Source: Streptomyces sp. V4I2 (lineage in GTDB: Bacteria > Actinomycetota > Actinomycetes > Streptomycetales > Streptomycetaceae). Taken from it: DNA of 64,000 bases. The translations under genes were made by a program, and so were the position numbers. The DNA lies in contig NZ_JAUSZM010000003.1 of the NCBI RefSeq assembly GCF_030817655.1, positions 4,154,001 to 4,218,000 on the forward strand. The letters are read 5' to 3'. Within the stretch, counting starts at the first letter, position 1; the number at the start of each line of letters is the position of its first letter. This document shows, piece after piece, positions 10,488 to 18,835 of the stretch. The notes under the pieces were generated by a model, which saw only the letters and a list, made by a program, of their open reading frames with translations, did not search any database and was not told the origin of the DNA.

Positions 10488-11308
10488 CGGTAACCCCCTG
10501 TGCTTTCTACGTGGTCCGGGTGGAAGCAGATCCGCCACTCCCGGGTCTCGCCCGGGCCCGCCATGACGTTCAGGTAGTACATGTCGTGGCCGGGCTGGGC
10601 GATCGACGGGCCGTGCCATCCGTCGGGGACGAGCACGGTGTCGCCGGAGCGGACCTCCGCGAGGACGTCCGAACCGCCCTCACGGGAAGGGGATACGCGC
10701 TGATAGCCGAATCCGTTCGGGCCGTCGATCTCGAAGTAGTAGATCTCCTCCAGCTCCGCCTCCTCGCCCGGCCGGTGCTCGTCGTGCTTGTGCGGCGGGT
10801 ACGAGGACCAGTTGCCGCCGGGCGTGATCACCTCGACGGCGATCAGCTTGTCGCAGTCGAAGGCGTCCGCCGAGGCGAAGTTGCGGACGTGGCGCAGGCA
10901 GTTGCCGCTGCCGCGCTCTTCCTGCGGGACCTCCGGCGCGGGGCCGTAGCGGGCGGGGAGTCGTCGCTCGCACTTCGCTCCTGCCAAAGCAAAGCGGCCG
11001 CCCGCGCCGGAGGCGATCTGTGCCCGGGCGTCACGGGGCACGTACGCGAAGTCGCTGACTCCGGCGAACACGCTTTCCCGGCCCAGGAGTTGGAACTCGC
11101 TACCCTCTGTTTGTACGGTACATCCGCCTTCCAGCGGGAGGACGATCCACTCGCTGTCCCCGGCGTCGAAGGCGTGCGTACCGCCCGCCTCCAGTTCGAC
11201 GATCCGCAGACTGCTGTGGGTCCAGCCGGCCCGCTTGGGGTCGATGTCGACGGCGTACTCGGCGCCGGTCGTGGCGCCCTTCGCGAGGTAGAGGTCGTTG
11301 CTCGTCAT
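10484..11308 (-). CDS. iolB: 5-deoxy-glucuronate isomerase
   Basis: A 274-aa double cupin that converts 5-deoxy-glucuronate to 2-deoxy-5-ke-to-gluconate. Metal-ligand regions are visible in PPHKHDEHRPGEEAELEEIYYFEI and VPDGWHGPSIAQPGHDMYYLN, with the family ending EWRICFHPDHV. It lies 7 bp after the Cgl0159-like gene and overlaps iolD by 4 nt. Only the order iolC-aldolase-iolB-iolD-iolA is needed to read the operon as the lower inositol pathway. Confidence 0.93.
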   Translation of the reverse strand: MTSNDLYLAKGATTGAEYAVDIDPKRAGWTHSSLRIVELEAGGTHAFDAGDSEWIVLPLEGGCTVQTEGSEFQLLGRESVFAGVSDFAYVPRDARAQIASGAGGRFALAGAKCERRLPARYGPAPEVPQEERGSGNCLRHVRNFASADAFDCDKLIAVEVITPGGNWSSYPPHKHDEHRPGEEAELEEIYYFEIDGPNGFGYQRVSPSREGGSDVLAEVRSGDTVLVPDGWHGPSIAQPGHDMYYLNVMAGPGETREWRICFHPDHVESTGGYR

Positions 11309-11315
11309 GCGGCCC

Positions 11316-12197
11316 TCACAGCAGTCCTACGGCGGTGTCCACGGCGGCGGCCACGTCGCCGTCCCCCGGGTACAGCAGCGAACGGCCGACCACCAGGCCG
11401 CGCACGGTGGGCAGTTGCAAGGCGCCCCGCCACTTCTCGTACGCCCCGTCCTGATCGTCGCCGACCTCGCCGCCCAGCAGCACGGCGGGCAGCGTGGAGG
11501 TCGCCATGACCTCGGCCATGTCGTCGGGGTTGTCGGTGACCGGCACCTTCAGCCAGGTATAGGCCGAACTGCCGCCGAGACCGGAGGCGATGGCGATCGA
11601 CTTGGTGACGGCCTCGGCGGAGAGGTCGTTGCTCAGCCTGCCCTCCGGGGAGCGGCGGCTGATGAACGGCTCGACGAACACGGGGAGCCGACGCGCGGCC
11701 ATGTCGTCGATGGCGCGGGCGGTGGACTCCAGGGTGGTGAGGGAGCCCGGGTCGTCGTAGTCGATCCGCAGCAGCAGCTTGCCCGCGTCGAAGCCGAAGC
11801 GCTCGATGTCCTCCGGGCGGTGGCCGGTGAAGCGGTCGTCGAGTTCGAAGCTGGCGCCCTGGAGGCCGCCTCGGTTCATCGAGCCCATGACGACCTTGCC
11901 GTCGAGGGCGCCGAGCAGCAGCAGGTCGTCCAGGATGTCGGCGGTGGCGAGGACGCCGTCCACGCCGGGGCGGCTCAGCGCCAGGCAGAGGCGTTCGAGC
12001 AGGTCGACGCGGTTGGCCATGGCGAACTTGCGGTCGCCGACCCCGAGGGCGCCGCGGGCCGGGTGGTCGGCGGCGACGATCATCAGCCGGCCCTGGTCGT
12101 TGAGGAGCGACCGGCGGGGGCGGCGGGCGGCGGCCTCGGCCACGGCCTCGGGGTGGAGGGTGCGAAGGCGGACGAGCTCCGCGATGTCGACGCTCAC
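11316..12197 (-). CDS. Cgl0159-family (beta/alpha)8 protein, aldolase-like
   Basis: A 293-aa predicted TIM barrel in the operon slot where the class II aldolase IolJ is found in Bacillus. It contains LMIVAADHPARGALGVG, GVLATADILDDLLLLGAL, LLLRIDYDDPGS and LRGLVVGRSLLYPGDGDV-type ends (here TVRGLVVGRSLLYPGDG). Similar proteins occur in actinobacterial inositol clusters (Cgl0159 in Corynebacterium) and are sometimes labelled deoxyribose-phosphate aldolase. I infer cleavage of 2-deoxy-5-ketogluconate 6-phosphate, but this is not proven by motif. The GTG start overlaps the iolC stop by 4 nt. Confidence 0.85.
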   Translation of the reverse strand: MSVDIAELVRLRTLHPEAVAEAAARRPRRSLLNDQGRLMIVAADHPARGALGVGDRKFAMANRVDLLERLCLALSRPGVDGVLATADILDDLLLLGALDGKVVMGSMNRGGLQGASFELDDRFTGHRPEDIERFGFDAGKLLLRIDYDDPGSLTTLESTARAIDDMAARRLPVFVEPFISRRSPEGRLSNDLSAEAVTKSIAIASGLGGSSAYTWLKVPVTDNPDDMAEVMATSTLPAVLLGGEVGDDQDGAYEKWRGALQLPTVRGLVVGRSLLYPGDGDVAAAVDTAVGLL

Positions 12198-13144
12198 GTG
12201 ACGGCTCCTGCCGCGAGGGCCGCTGTCACTTCGTCCGGTGTGGGCATCGCGGAAGAGCACTCCAGGCGGGAGGCGACGATGGCACCGGCCGCGTTGGCGT
12301 GCCGCATGATCTTCTCCAGGTCCCAGCCTTCCAGCAGGCCGTGGCAGAGGGAGCCGCCGAAGGCGTCGCCGGCGCCGAGGCCGTTGAGGACGGTCACCGG
12401 GAGCGGCGGGACCTCGGCGGACTCGCCCTTGCTGTTGACGGCGAGGACGCCCTTCGGGCCCTGCTTGACGACGGCGAGTTCGACACCGGCGTCGAGCAGT
12501 GCGCGGGCGGCGGCGTGCGGCTCGCGCGCTCCGGTCGCCACCTCCACCTCGTCGAGGTTGCCGACCGCGACGGTGGTGTGGCGCAGGGCCTCTTCGTAGA
12601 AGGGGCGGGCGGACTCGGGATCCGTCCAGAACATGGGACGCCAGTCCAGGTCGAAGACCGTCGTGCCGGCCTTGGCCCGGTGGGCGAGGGCCGCCAGGGT
12701 CGCCGTACGGCTGGGCTCCTCGCTCAGGCCTGTGCCGGTGACCCAGAAGATGCGGGCCTCGCGGATGGCGTCCAGGTCCAGCTCGTGGGCGTCGATCTCG
12801 AGGTCGGGCGCCTTGGGCCGGCGGTAGAAGTACAGCGGGAAGTCGTCCGGCGGGAAGACCTCGCAGAAGGTGATCGGGGTCTGCAGTCCGGAGACCGGGG
12901 TGACCCAGCGGTCGTCGACGCCGAAGCCCCGCAGTTCCTCGTGCAGGTAGGTGCCGAACGGGTCGTCGCCGGTACGCGTGATCACCGCCGTGTCCCGTCC
13001 CAGGCGGGCCGCGGCGACCGCGACGTTCGCGGCGGAGCCGCCGAGGAACTTGCCGAAGGACGTCACCTGCGGCAGCGGGACGCCCGTCTGCAGCGGATAG
13101 AGGTCCACTCCTATCCGCCCCATGGTGATCAGGTCGTACGCCAT
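12194..13144 (-). CDS. iolC: 5-dehydro-2-deoxygluconokinase
   Basis: A 316-aa PfkB-family sugar kinase that phosphorylates 2-deoxy-5-ketogluconate. Motifs are the N-terminal GGSAANVAVAAARLGRDTAVITRTGDDPFG block, the FDLDWRPMFW segment typical of IolC, and the C-terminal catalytic NGLGAGDAFGGSLCHGLL with Asp as base. It is the first gene of the operon, with ribosome site GAAGGGA before ATG and a good promoter about 30 bp upstream. Confidence 0.93.
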   Translation of the reverse strand: MAYDLITMGRIGVDLYPLQTGVPLPQVTSFGKFLGGSAANVAVAAARLGRDTAVITRTGDDPFGTYLHEELRGFGVDDRWVTPVSGLQTPITFCEVFPPDDFPLYFYRRPKAPDLEIDAHELDLDAIREARIFWVTGTGLSEEPSRTATLAALAHRAKAGTTVFDLDWRPMFWTDPESARPFYEEALRHTTVAVGNLDEVEVATGAREPHAAARALLDAGVELAVVKQGPKGVLAVNSKGESAEVPPLPVTVLNGLGAGDAFGGSLCHGLLEGWDLEKIMRHANAAGAIVASRLECSSAMPTPDEVTAALAAGAVT

Positions 13145-13176
13145 CGAGTTCCCTTCGTGTCACGGCTCTCCACGGC

Positions 13177-13206
13177 TTTCTAGCCCCGCACAGGGAGTCC
13201 TGTCAA
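13177..13206 (-). promoter_or_regulatory. Promoter of the iolC operon
   Basis: On the minus strand a perfect -35 box TTGACA (13206..13201) is followed after 18 bp by TAGAAA (13182..13177). Transcription would begin near 13170, giving a leader of about 26 nt before the iolC start. It is the strongest sigma-70-type promoter I see in the window. Confidence 0.7.
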
Positions 13207-13211
13207 TGCTT

Positions 13212-13230
13212 TGTCCAGACATTCGGACCA
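13212..13230. promoter_or_regulatory. Candidate operator between the divergent inositol genes
   Basis: TGTCCAGACA (arms TGTC/GACA) is followed by TTCGGACCA, so GTCC and GGAC also face each other across 8 bp. The site lies just upstream of both divergent promoters: TTGACA for iolC at 13206..13201 and TTGACA for the plus-strand gene at 13235..13240. A regulator here could control both sides. GntR-type sites in Streptomyces have this look; no regulator gene is adjacent. Confidence 0.45.
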
Positions 13231-13270
13231 GGGCTTGACACCGCCGCTCGCGATCCGCACGCTGGCGGCC

Positions 13271-14188
13271 ATGACGTCGTTGTCCCCTCAGACCTCACTG
13301 TCCCGCATCCGGATCGGATCGGCCCCCGACTCCTGGGGCGTCTGGTTCCCGGACGATCCCCAGCAGGTGCCCTGGCAGCGCTTCCTCGACGAGGTCGCGC
13401 AGTCCGGCTACGAGTGGATCGAGCTGGGCCCCTACGGCTATCTGCCGACCGATCCCGCCGTCCTCACCGAGGAGACCTCGCGGCGTGGCCTGAAGGTGTC
13501 GGCCGGCACGGTCTTCACCGGCCTGCACCACGGCGAGGCCGTGTGGGAGAAGACCTGGGCGCATGTCGCGGACAACGCGGTCCTGGCCCAGGCGATGGGG
13601 GCGTCCCACCTGGTGGTCATCCCGTCCTTCTGGCGGGACGACAAGACCGGCGAGGTGCTGGAGCCGGACACGCTCACGCCCGAGCAGTGGCGCAATCTCA
13701 GCTCACTGACCGAGCGGCTGGGGCGTCGGGTGCGCGAGGAGTACGGCCTGCAGATCGTCGTCCACCCGCACGCCGACACCCACATCGACAGCGAGGAGAA
13801 CGTCGTCCGCTTCCTGGACGGCACCGACTCCTCGCTGGTGTCCCTGTGCCTGGACACCGGGCACTACGCGTACTGCGGCGGCGACAGCGTCAAGCTCATC
13901 GAGACCTACGGCGAGCGGATCGGGTACCTGCACCTCAAGCAGGTCGACCCGGAGATCCTGGCGGACGTGCGGGCGGGCGAGGTGCCGTTCGGGCCGGCGG
14001 TCGCACGCGGTGTGATGTGCGAGCCGCCCGCCGGGGTGCCCGCGCTGGGGCCCGTCCTGGAAGCCGCGCAGAAGCTGGACGTCGATCTGTTCGCGATCGT
14101 CGAGCAGGACATGTACCCGTGCGAGCCGGACCGGCCGCTGCCGATCGCGCAGCGGACGCGGGCGTTCTTGAGGTCGTGCGGGGCGTAG
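13271..14188 (+). CDS. IolE-like sugar isomerase/dehydratase (TIM barrel)
   Basis: A 305-aa xylose-isomerase-like TIM barrel. GSAPDSWGVWF at the start, VVHPHADTHIDSEENV, CLDTGHYAYCGGD and HLKQVDPEI match the metal-site layout of 2-keto-myo-inositol dehydratase (IolE) and of the related IolH. IolE would make the trihydroxycyclohexanedione used by IolD. The gene is divergent from iolC. ATG at 13271 has no clear ribosome site, and the TTGACA at 13235 would place the transcript start at or next to the ATG, so the mRNA may be leaderless. Confidence 0.8.
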   Translation: MTSLSPQTSLSRIRIGSAPDSWGVWFPDDPQQVPWQRFLDEVAQSGYEWIELGPYGYLPTDPAVLTEETSRRGLKVSAGTVFTGLHHGEAVWEKTWAHVADNAVLAQAMGASHLVVIPSFWRDDKTGEVLEPDTLTPEQWRNLSSLTERLGRRVREEYGLQIVVHPHADTHIDSEENVVRFLDGTDSSLVSLCLDTGHYAYCGGDSVKLIETYGERIGYLHLKQVDPEILADVRAGEVPFGPAVARGVMCEPPAGVPALGPVLEAAQKLDVDLFAIVEQDMYPCEPDRPLPIAQRTRAFLRSCGA

Positions 14189-14211
14189 CCGTACGTCGAG
14201 GTCGGCGCCTT

Positions 14212-14267
14212 CCGCCCCTTCCCGAGCCGCAGCACCATGGGTGCCCTCGGCGTACGGGAAGGGGCGG
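14212..14267 (+). terminator. Hairpin terminator after the IolE-like gene
   Basis: Perfect 13-bp arms CCGCCCCTTCCCG (14212..14224) and CGGGAAGGGGCGG (14255..14267) enclose a 30-nt loop that can itself pair (GCACC/GGTGC). It starts 24 bp after the stop codon. Confidence 0.7.
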
Positions 14268-14273
14268 TCGCGC

Positions 14274-14470
14274 ATGGCGGGCGTGATGCTGGTCCGGTCC
14301 GGGCACGGACCCGGCGGCTCCTGGGAGTTCGCCCTCGCCCCGCCCCATCCTCGGCTGTGGCCCGGCGTGATGAGCGGGAGTTCACCGCGGCCCGGCAGGT
14401 ACCGGTCCAGGTGCCTGCCGCCTCCGGGGCGCCGGTGATCGACCGGATGACGGGCGAGGCGACGAGTCTT
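14274..14470 (+). pseudogene. Fragment resembling the N-terminus of an AraC-family regulator
   Basis: The reading MLVRSGHGPGGSWEFALAPPHPRLWPGVM resembles the first 30 residues of Streptomyces AraC-type regulators. The frame then loses similarity and a related reading continues in another frame (EFTAARQVPVQVPAASG). No helix-turn-helix domain follows. I read it as a truncated, frameshifted remnant; the match is from memory. Confidence 0.35.
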
Positions 14471-14586
14471 GTCCTCGCATCCGGACGAACTGCGGATTTT
14501 TCCAAGACCGTCGGGGCTCGCTGACGGCACGCTGTGCGTCCCGGACGATCGACCGGGAGCCGCGCCGGGGGGATGCGGGGAAACGG

Positions 14587-14618
14587 CGGGCCGGACCCGA
14601 CGCAGCGGGTCCGGCCCG
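14587..14618. terminator. Strong GC hairpin, probable terminator
   Basis: Perfect 12-bp arms CGGGCCGGACCC and GGGTCCGGCCCG enclose GACGCAGC, followed by CTCTTGTT on the plus strand. It has no intact gene directly upstream and may have served the decayed gene before it. Confidence 0.6.
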
Positions 14619-14944
14619 GCTCTTGTTGCGCGGCCGCCCTGGGCATGGGGGCTGGAGGGCTGGGCGGCTGCTCTGAGCTTCGGGGCCTCTTTGCGCCGGA
14701 TGTCAACGCGCCCCGCCCATGAGCCCGCGTACGCCTTTGCGTCACCTCTGTCACAAATACCCCCTTCCTGTCACACATGTCGCGTGTACGCGGGTCTTGC
14801 GTCACACCCGGTCCACAGGCCCTGCCCAGCCCGGACTCGCCGTCGTTCACCGGGCACAGGCTTTGTGATCGCCAGCGCAGTGCCCGGCTCCCCCGGACGG
14901 CCGCCCCCGGTCGTCGCCGCGGTACTCGCAGGGAGGTGCAACCC
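14619..14944 (+). promoter_or_regulatory. Upstream region of the small regulator with repeated GTCAC elements
   Basis: No gene. Four same-strand GTCAC elements lie at 14741, 14750, 14770 and 14801. Two are in TTGCGTCAC exactly 60 bp apart (14737 and 14797) and two in TGTCACA 20 bp apart (14749 and 14769). The iteration suggests binding of a regulator, possibly the product of the following gene. Confidence 0.4.
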
Positions 14945-15145
14945 ATGACCGACCGAAGGCTCTGGTCCTACAAGGACATCGCGGCGCACATCCGGGTGCA
15001 GCCCGACACCGTGCGCTCGTACCGCAAGCACGGGCTGCTGCCGCCCCCCGACCACGTCGAGGGCGGCAAGCCCTACTGGTACGCGGACACGGTCCAGGCC
15101 TGGGTGGCGTCCCGCCCGGGGAACCGGGGCCGACGAGAGGCCTGA
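14945..15145 (+). CDS. Small MerR/BldC-like DNA-binding protein
   Basis: A 66-aa protein made almost entirely of a winged helix-turn-helix: LWSYKDIAAHIRVQPDTVRSYRKHGLLPPPDHVEGGKPYWYADTVQAW. The size and layout match the BldC/excisionase type of single-domain MerR-like regulators, which bind direct repeats as head-to-tail oligomers. No effector domain is present. The start is supported by GGGAGGTG before ATG. The upstream GTCAC repeats could be its own binding sites. Confidence 0.8.
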   Translation: MTDRRLWSYKDIAAHIRVQPDTVRSYRKHGLLPPPDHVEGGKPYWYADTVQAWVASRPGNRGRREA

Positions 15146-15176
15146 GCACGGAGGGCTTCGCCGCGGAAAACATCCT

Positions 15177-15488
15177 GTGCTCCACGTGCACCTTCGGACC
15201 CGCCACCGAGTTCACCGTGGACAAGGTGCGTTCCATCTACCCATCTACGCCTCCCGCGCCGATCACCCCGAGCGGCTCGACCTCGCCGTCACCGACCGGG
15301 CCACCGGCGAACTCGTCGGCGAGGTCATCCTCAACGAATGGGATCCCGACGCCCGAAGCTGCAACTTCCGCACGCTCATGGGCCCGCGCGGCCGCGACCG
15401 CGGGCTCGGCACCGAAGTGATCCGGCTCATCGTCGGGTACGGGTTCGGGCGGCTCGGTCTGCACGCTCATGGGGATCCTCGACCATGA
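15177..15488 (+). pseudogene. Truncated GNAT acetyltransferase
   Basis: The segment LDLAVTDRATGELVGEVILN-EWDPDARSCNFRTLMGPRGRDRGLGTEVIRL is the core of a RimJ/RimL-type N-acetyltransferase, including the acetyl-CoA loop RGRDRGLG. The N-terminal third is not in the same frame, and the protein stops at GLHAHGDPRP before the last conserved strands. I infer a frameshift near 15240 and loss of the 3' end. Confidence 0.6.
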
Positions 15489-15499
15489 GTGGGCCGCTC

Positions 15500-16543
15500 T
15501 CAGCTCCACGGCTCGATGACCGTCACCCCCGCCCCCGGCGCCGTCCCCATCGCGGCCAGCGCCGCCGGTACCTCGGCCAGCGTGATCGTGGACGTGACCA
15601 GCAGGTCGGGCCGCAGCACTCCGGCCAGGACCAGTTCCAGCATCGGAGGGTAGGTGTGCGCGGCCATGCCGTGGCTGCCGAGGAGTTCCAGTTCCAGGGC
15701 GATCGCGCGGGCCATCGGCACCGGTGTCGTGCCGGTCGGTGATGGCAGCAGGCCGACCTGGACGTGACGGCCGCGGCGGCGCAGGCCGTTCACGGAGGCC
15801 GCGCAGGTGGCGGGCGAGCCGAGGGCGTCGAGGGAGAGATGCGCGCCGCCGCCGGTCAGCTCGCGGACCGCCGCCGCCGTGTCCTCGGTACGGGACGCGT
15901 CCACGCACTCGGTGGCGCCGAACTTCCGCGCCAGGTCCAGGGCCCGGGGCGACACGTCGACCGCCAGGACCCGCGCCCCCGACGCCGCCGCGATCATCAC
16001 CGCGGACAGGCCTACGCCCCCGCAACCGTACACCGCGACCCACTCCCCCGCCGCCACCCGGCCCTGCTGCACCACCGCCCGGAACGCCGTGGCGAACCGG
16101 CAGCCGAGGGAGGCGGCCGTCGCGAAGGACATCTCCTCCGGTACGGCGACGAGGTTCACGTCGGCGTGGTCCAGCGCCACGTACTGGGCGAAGGAGCCCC
16201 AGTGGGTGAAGCCCGGCTGGGTCTGCCGCTCGCACACCTGCTGGTCACCCGCCGCACAGGACGGGCAGCTCCCGCAGGCGCACACGAAGGGCACGGTCAC
16301 GCGATCGCCGGGGCGCCAGCCGGTCACCCGGGGGCCCGCCGCCTCGACGACACCGGCGAGCTCGTGCCCCGGCACATGCGGCAGCGTGATGTCCGGGTCG
16401 TGCCCCTGCCAGCCGTGCCAGTCGCTGCGGCACAGTCCCGTCGCCTCGACCCGCACCACGACCCCGTGCTCCGCGGGCTCCGGGTCCACCATCTCCCGTA
16501 CCTCGGCCGGCTCCCCGTACCGCTCGAACACCACAGCCCGCAT
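15500..16543 (-). CDS. Zinc-dependent alcohol dehydrogenase family protein
   Basis: A 347-aa medium-chain dehydrogenase. Catalytic zinc ligands are the Cys in GLCRSDWHGW and the GHE block in HVPGHELAGVV; the structural zinc site is CGSCPSCAAGDQQVC. The Rossmann motif is YGCGGVGLSAVMIA, followed by LAVDVSPRALDLARKFGA, with Asp after the second strand as in NAD-preferring members. The substrate is not determined. It stands alone, convergent with the decayed GNAT gene and 45 bp downstream of the MMPL gene, which could be co-transcribed. Confidence 0.88.
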   Translation of the reverse strand: MRAVVFERYGEPAEVREMVDPEPAEHGVVVRVEATGLCRSDWHGWQGHDPDITLPHVPGHELAGVVEAAGPRVTGWRPGDRVTVPFVCACGSCPSCAAGDQQVCERQTQPGFTHWGSFAQYVALDHADVNLVAVPEEMSFATAASLGCRFATAFRAVVQQGRVAAGEWVAVYGCGGVGLSAVMIAAASGARVLAVDVSPRALDLARKFGATECVDASRTEDTAAAVRELTGGGAHLSLDALGSPATCAASVNGLRRRGRHVQVGLLPSPTGTTPVPMARAIALELELLGSHGMAAHTYPPMLELVLAGVLRPDLLVTSTITLAEVPAALAAMGTAPGAGVTVIEPWS

Positions 16544-16588
16544 ACGCCCGCCTCGCTCCTGCGCCGATCACCCCTTGCCGGCAGAACG

Positions 16589-18799
16589 CTAGCCGCGCGC
16601 CGCCACCTTGTCCCGGTCCTGTTCCACGGCCGACGTGGATCCCGCGCCGCCTTCGCTCAGTCCGAACCGCTCGTGGAACCGCCTGAGCGGCCCCGGGGCC
16701 CACCAGGTCGCCCGGCCCGTGAGGCGCATGACCGCCGGGACCAGAAGGCTGCGGACGATCATCGCGTCCATCAGGACCGCGAGGGCGATGCCCAGGCCGA
16801 GCATCTTGGTGTTGGTCACCCTGGACGTGCCGATCGCGACCATCACCACGGCGAGGATGACCGCGGCCGCCGTGATCAGCCCGCCCGTGCGCTGCAGCCC
16901 GTGCCGGACCGCCTGGTCGTGGTCGCCCGTCTTGTCGTACTCCTCCTTGATGCGGGAGAGCAGGAAGACGCCGTAGTCCATCGACAGTCCGAAGGCCACG
17001 CAGAACATCAGGACCGGCAGGGTCGTCTCTATGGAGCCGGGGCTGGTGAAGCCGAGCAGGCCGGACAGATGGCCGTCCTGGAAGACCCAGACCACGGCGC
17101 CGAACATCGCCGTCAGGCTGAGCGCGTTGAGCACGACCGCCTGGATCGGTATCAGCACGCTGCCTGTCAGCAGGAACACCAGGAGCAGGGTGACGATCAC
17201 GATGAAGGCGCCCGCGAGGGGCAGTTGCTCGGCTATCGCGTCCTTGGAGTCGACCAGGACGGCGGCCGTGCCGGTCACCTTGGTGTCGAAGGGGGCGTCC
17301 GTGGCCCGCAGTTCGTCCACCAGGCGCTGGGCCGGGTCGTCGACCGCCTCGCCCTTCGGCAGCACCGTGAAGTACGCCGAGTCGCCCTTGACGAGCGGGC
17401 CGTCGACCCGCTGCACCTCGGACAGGTCGGCGATCCGCTCCTTGTACGCGGCGTACTGCGCCTCGGTCGCCCGCCCTTCGGCGAGGACTTCGAGGCCGCC
17501 GCCGGGGCTGCCGGGGAAGCCGTCCCTGATGTGCTGCTGCACGACGTGGGACTCGGCACTGGAGGGCAGTTGGCGGTCGTCGGCGGTGCCGAACTTCACG
17601 CCCAGGAAGGGCAGTCCGAGCAGGACGAGCACAGCCGTGGTGCCCAGGGCGAAGAAGGGAGCCCGGCGCATGACGAGGTTCGCGGTGCGCGCCCAGGCGC
17701 CGCTCCCCTCCGCGGCCGCTCGCGGCTGCCCGCCGCGCCGGAACACGCGCCGCAGGTCCAGCGAGTTGACCCGGTGGCCCAGCAGGACCAGGGCCGCCGG
17801 CAGCAGGATCAGCGCGGCCGCCGCGGCCAGCAGGACGACCGCGATACCGGCGTACGCGAAGGACCGCAGGAAGTACTGCGGGAAGAGCATCATCGCCGCC
17901 AGTGAGACCGCGACCGTGAGCGCGGAGAAGAGCACGGTGCGGCCGGCCGTGCGCAGGGTGGTGCCGACCGCTGTCAACGGCTCGGCGCCGGCGGACAGTT
18001 CCTCGCGGAAGCGGCGGACGATGAAGAGGGCGTAGTCGATGGCGAGGCCGAGGCCCAGAGCCGTGGTGAGGTTCAGTGCGAAGACGGAGACGTCGGTGAC
18101 CTCGGTGAGGCCGCGCAGCACCGCGTTCGTGCCGAGGATCGCGACGATGCCGATACCGAGGGGCAGCAGGGCGGCGACCGCGCTGCCGAAGACCATCACC
18201 AGCAGCACCAGCGTGACCGGCAGGGCGATCATCTCGGCGCGGGTCAGGTCCTCCTGGATGATCGTCTGCATCTCGTGCCGCACGGCGACCGGGCCGCCGA
18301 CCTTCACCTCCACCGGGCCGTGCACTCCCCGGTACGAGGGGGCGATGCGGTCCAGGGTCTCGCCCATCTCCTTCTCATCGCCCGTGATCCGGGCGGCGAT
18401 CAGCGCCTCGCGGCCGTCCTTCGCGCGCAGGGCGGGTGCGGCGTCGGCCTGCCAGTAGGAACTGACGCCTATGACGCCCTGCTCCCCGGCCAGTCGCTCG
18501 GCGAGCCGCTCGGCCTCGGCGGCGACCGCCGGGTCGTCGACCGAGGAGGCGCCCGAGTCCACCAGGAGCAGGAAGTTGGGCTGCGAGGCGGGGAACTCGC
18601 GCTCCAGGGCCTTGGTCGCATACGTCGACTCGGCGTCCGGGTCCTCCCAGCCGCCGGCGCCCAGGCGGTCGGCGACCCCGCTGCCCGCCAGCACGGCGAG
18701 CACGGTGAGCACCAGGGCCGCGAGCAGCGACAACCGGGGGCGGGCGGTCACGAATCGGGTCCAGCCTCCGACGCGCGGCGGGCCGTTGACTTCGGTCAT
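16589..18799 (-). CDS. MMPL/RND-family membrane exporter
   Basis: A 736-aa transporter with the duplicated RND layout: one helix near the N-terminus (LSLLAALVLTVLAVLAGSGV), a soluble loop, five helices including the proton-relay type segment ALGLGLAIDYALFIVRRFREEL, then a second helix (ALGTTAVLVLLGLPFLGV), a loop and five more including VAFGLSMDYGVFLLSRIKEEYD. MmpL relatives export lipids or drugs. It is divergent from a TetR gene with a large inverted repeat between them, which argues for repression by that TetR and release by a small molecule. Confidence 0.92.
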   Translation of the reverse strand: MTEVNGPPRVGGWTRFVTARPRLSLLAALVLTVLAVLAGSGVADRLGAGGWEDPDAESTYATKALEREFPASQPNFLLLVDSGASSVDDPAVAAEAERLAERLAGEQGVIGVSSYWQADAAPALRAKDGREALIAARITGDEKEMGETLDRIAPSYRGVHGPVEVKVGGPVAVRHEMQTIIQEDLTRAEMIALPVTLVLLVMVFGSAVAALLPLGIGIVAILGTNAVLRGLTEVTDVSVFALNLTTALGLGLAIDYALFIVRRFREELSAGAEPLTAVGTTLRTAGRTVLFSALTVAVSLAAMMLFPQYFLRSFAYAGIAVVLLAAAAALILLPAALVLLGHRVNSLDLRRVFRRGGQPRAAAEGSGAWARTANLVMRRAPFFALGTTAVLVLLGLPFLGVKFGTADDRQLPSSAESHVVQQHIRDGFPGSPGGGLEVLAEGRATEAQYAAYKERIADLSEVQRVDGPLVKGDSAYFTVLPKGEAVDDPAQRLVDELRATDAPFDTKVTGTAAVLVDSKDAIAEQLPLAGAFIVIVTLLLVFLLTGSVLIPIQAVVLNALSLTAMFGAVVWVFQDGHLSGLLGFTSPGSIETTLPVLMFCVAFGLSMDYGVFLLSRIKEEYDKTGDHDQAVRHGLQRTGGLITAAAVILAVVMVAIGTSRVTNTKMLGLGIALAVLMDAMIVRSLLVPAVMRLTGRATWWAPGPLRRFHERFGLSEGGAGSTSAVEQDRDKVAARG

Positions 18800-18835
18800 C
18801 GTGCGGTGTCCCCTTCACCGTGGAACGCATAAACT

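Noticed and set aside
15764..17905. A 713-codon plus-strand frame antisense to the dehydrogenase and MMPL genes
   Set aside because: No domain or ribosome site, Arg/His/Gln-rich; the minus-strand genes have clear motifs.
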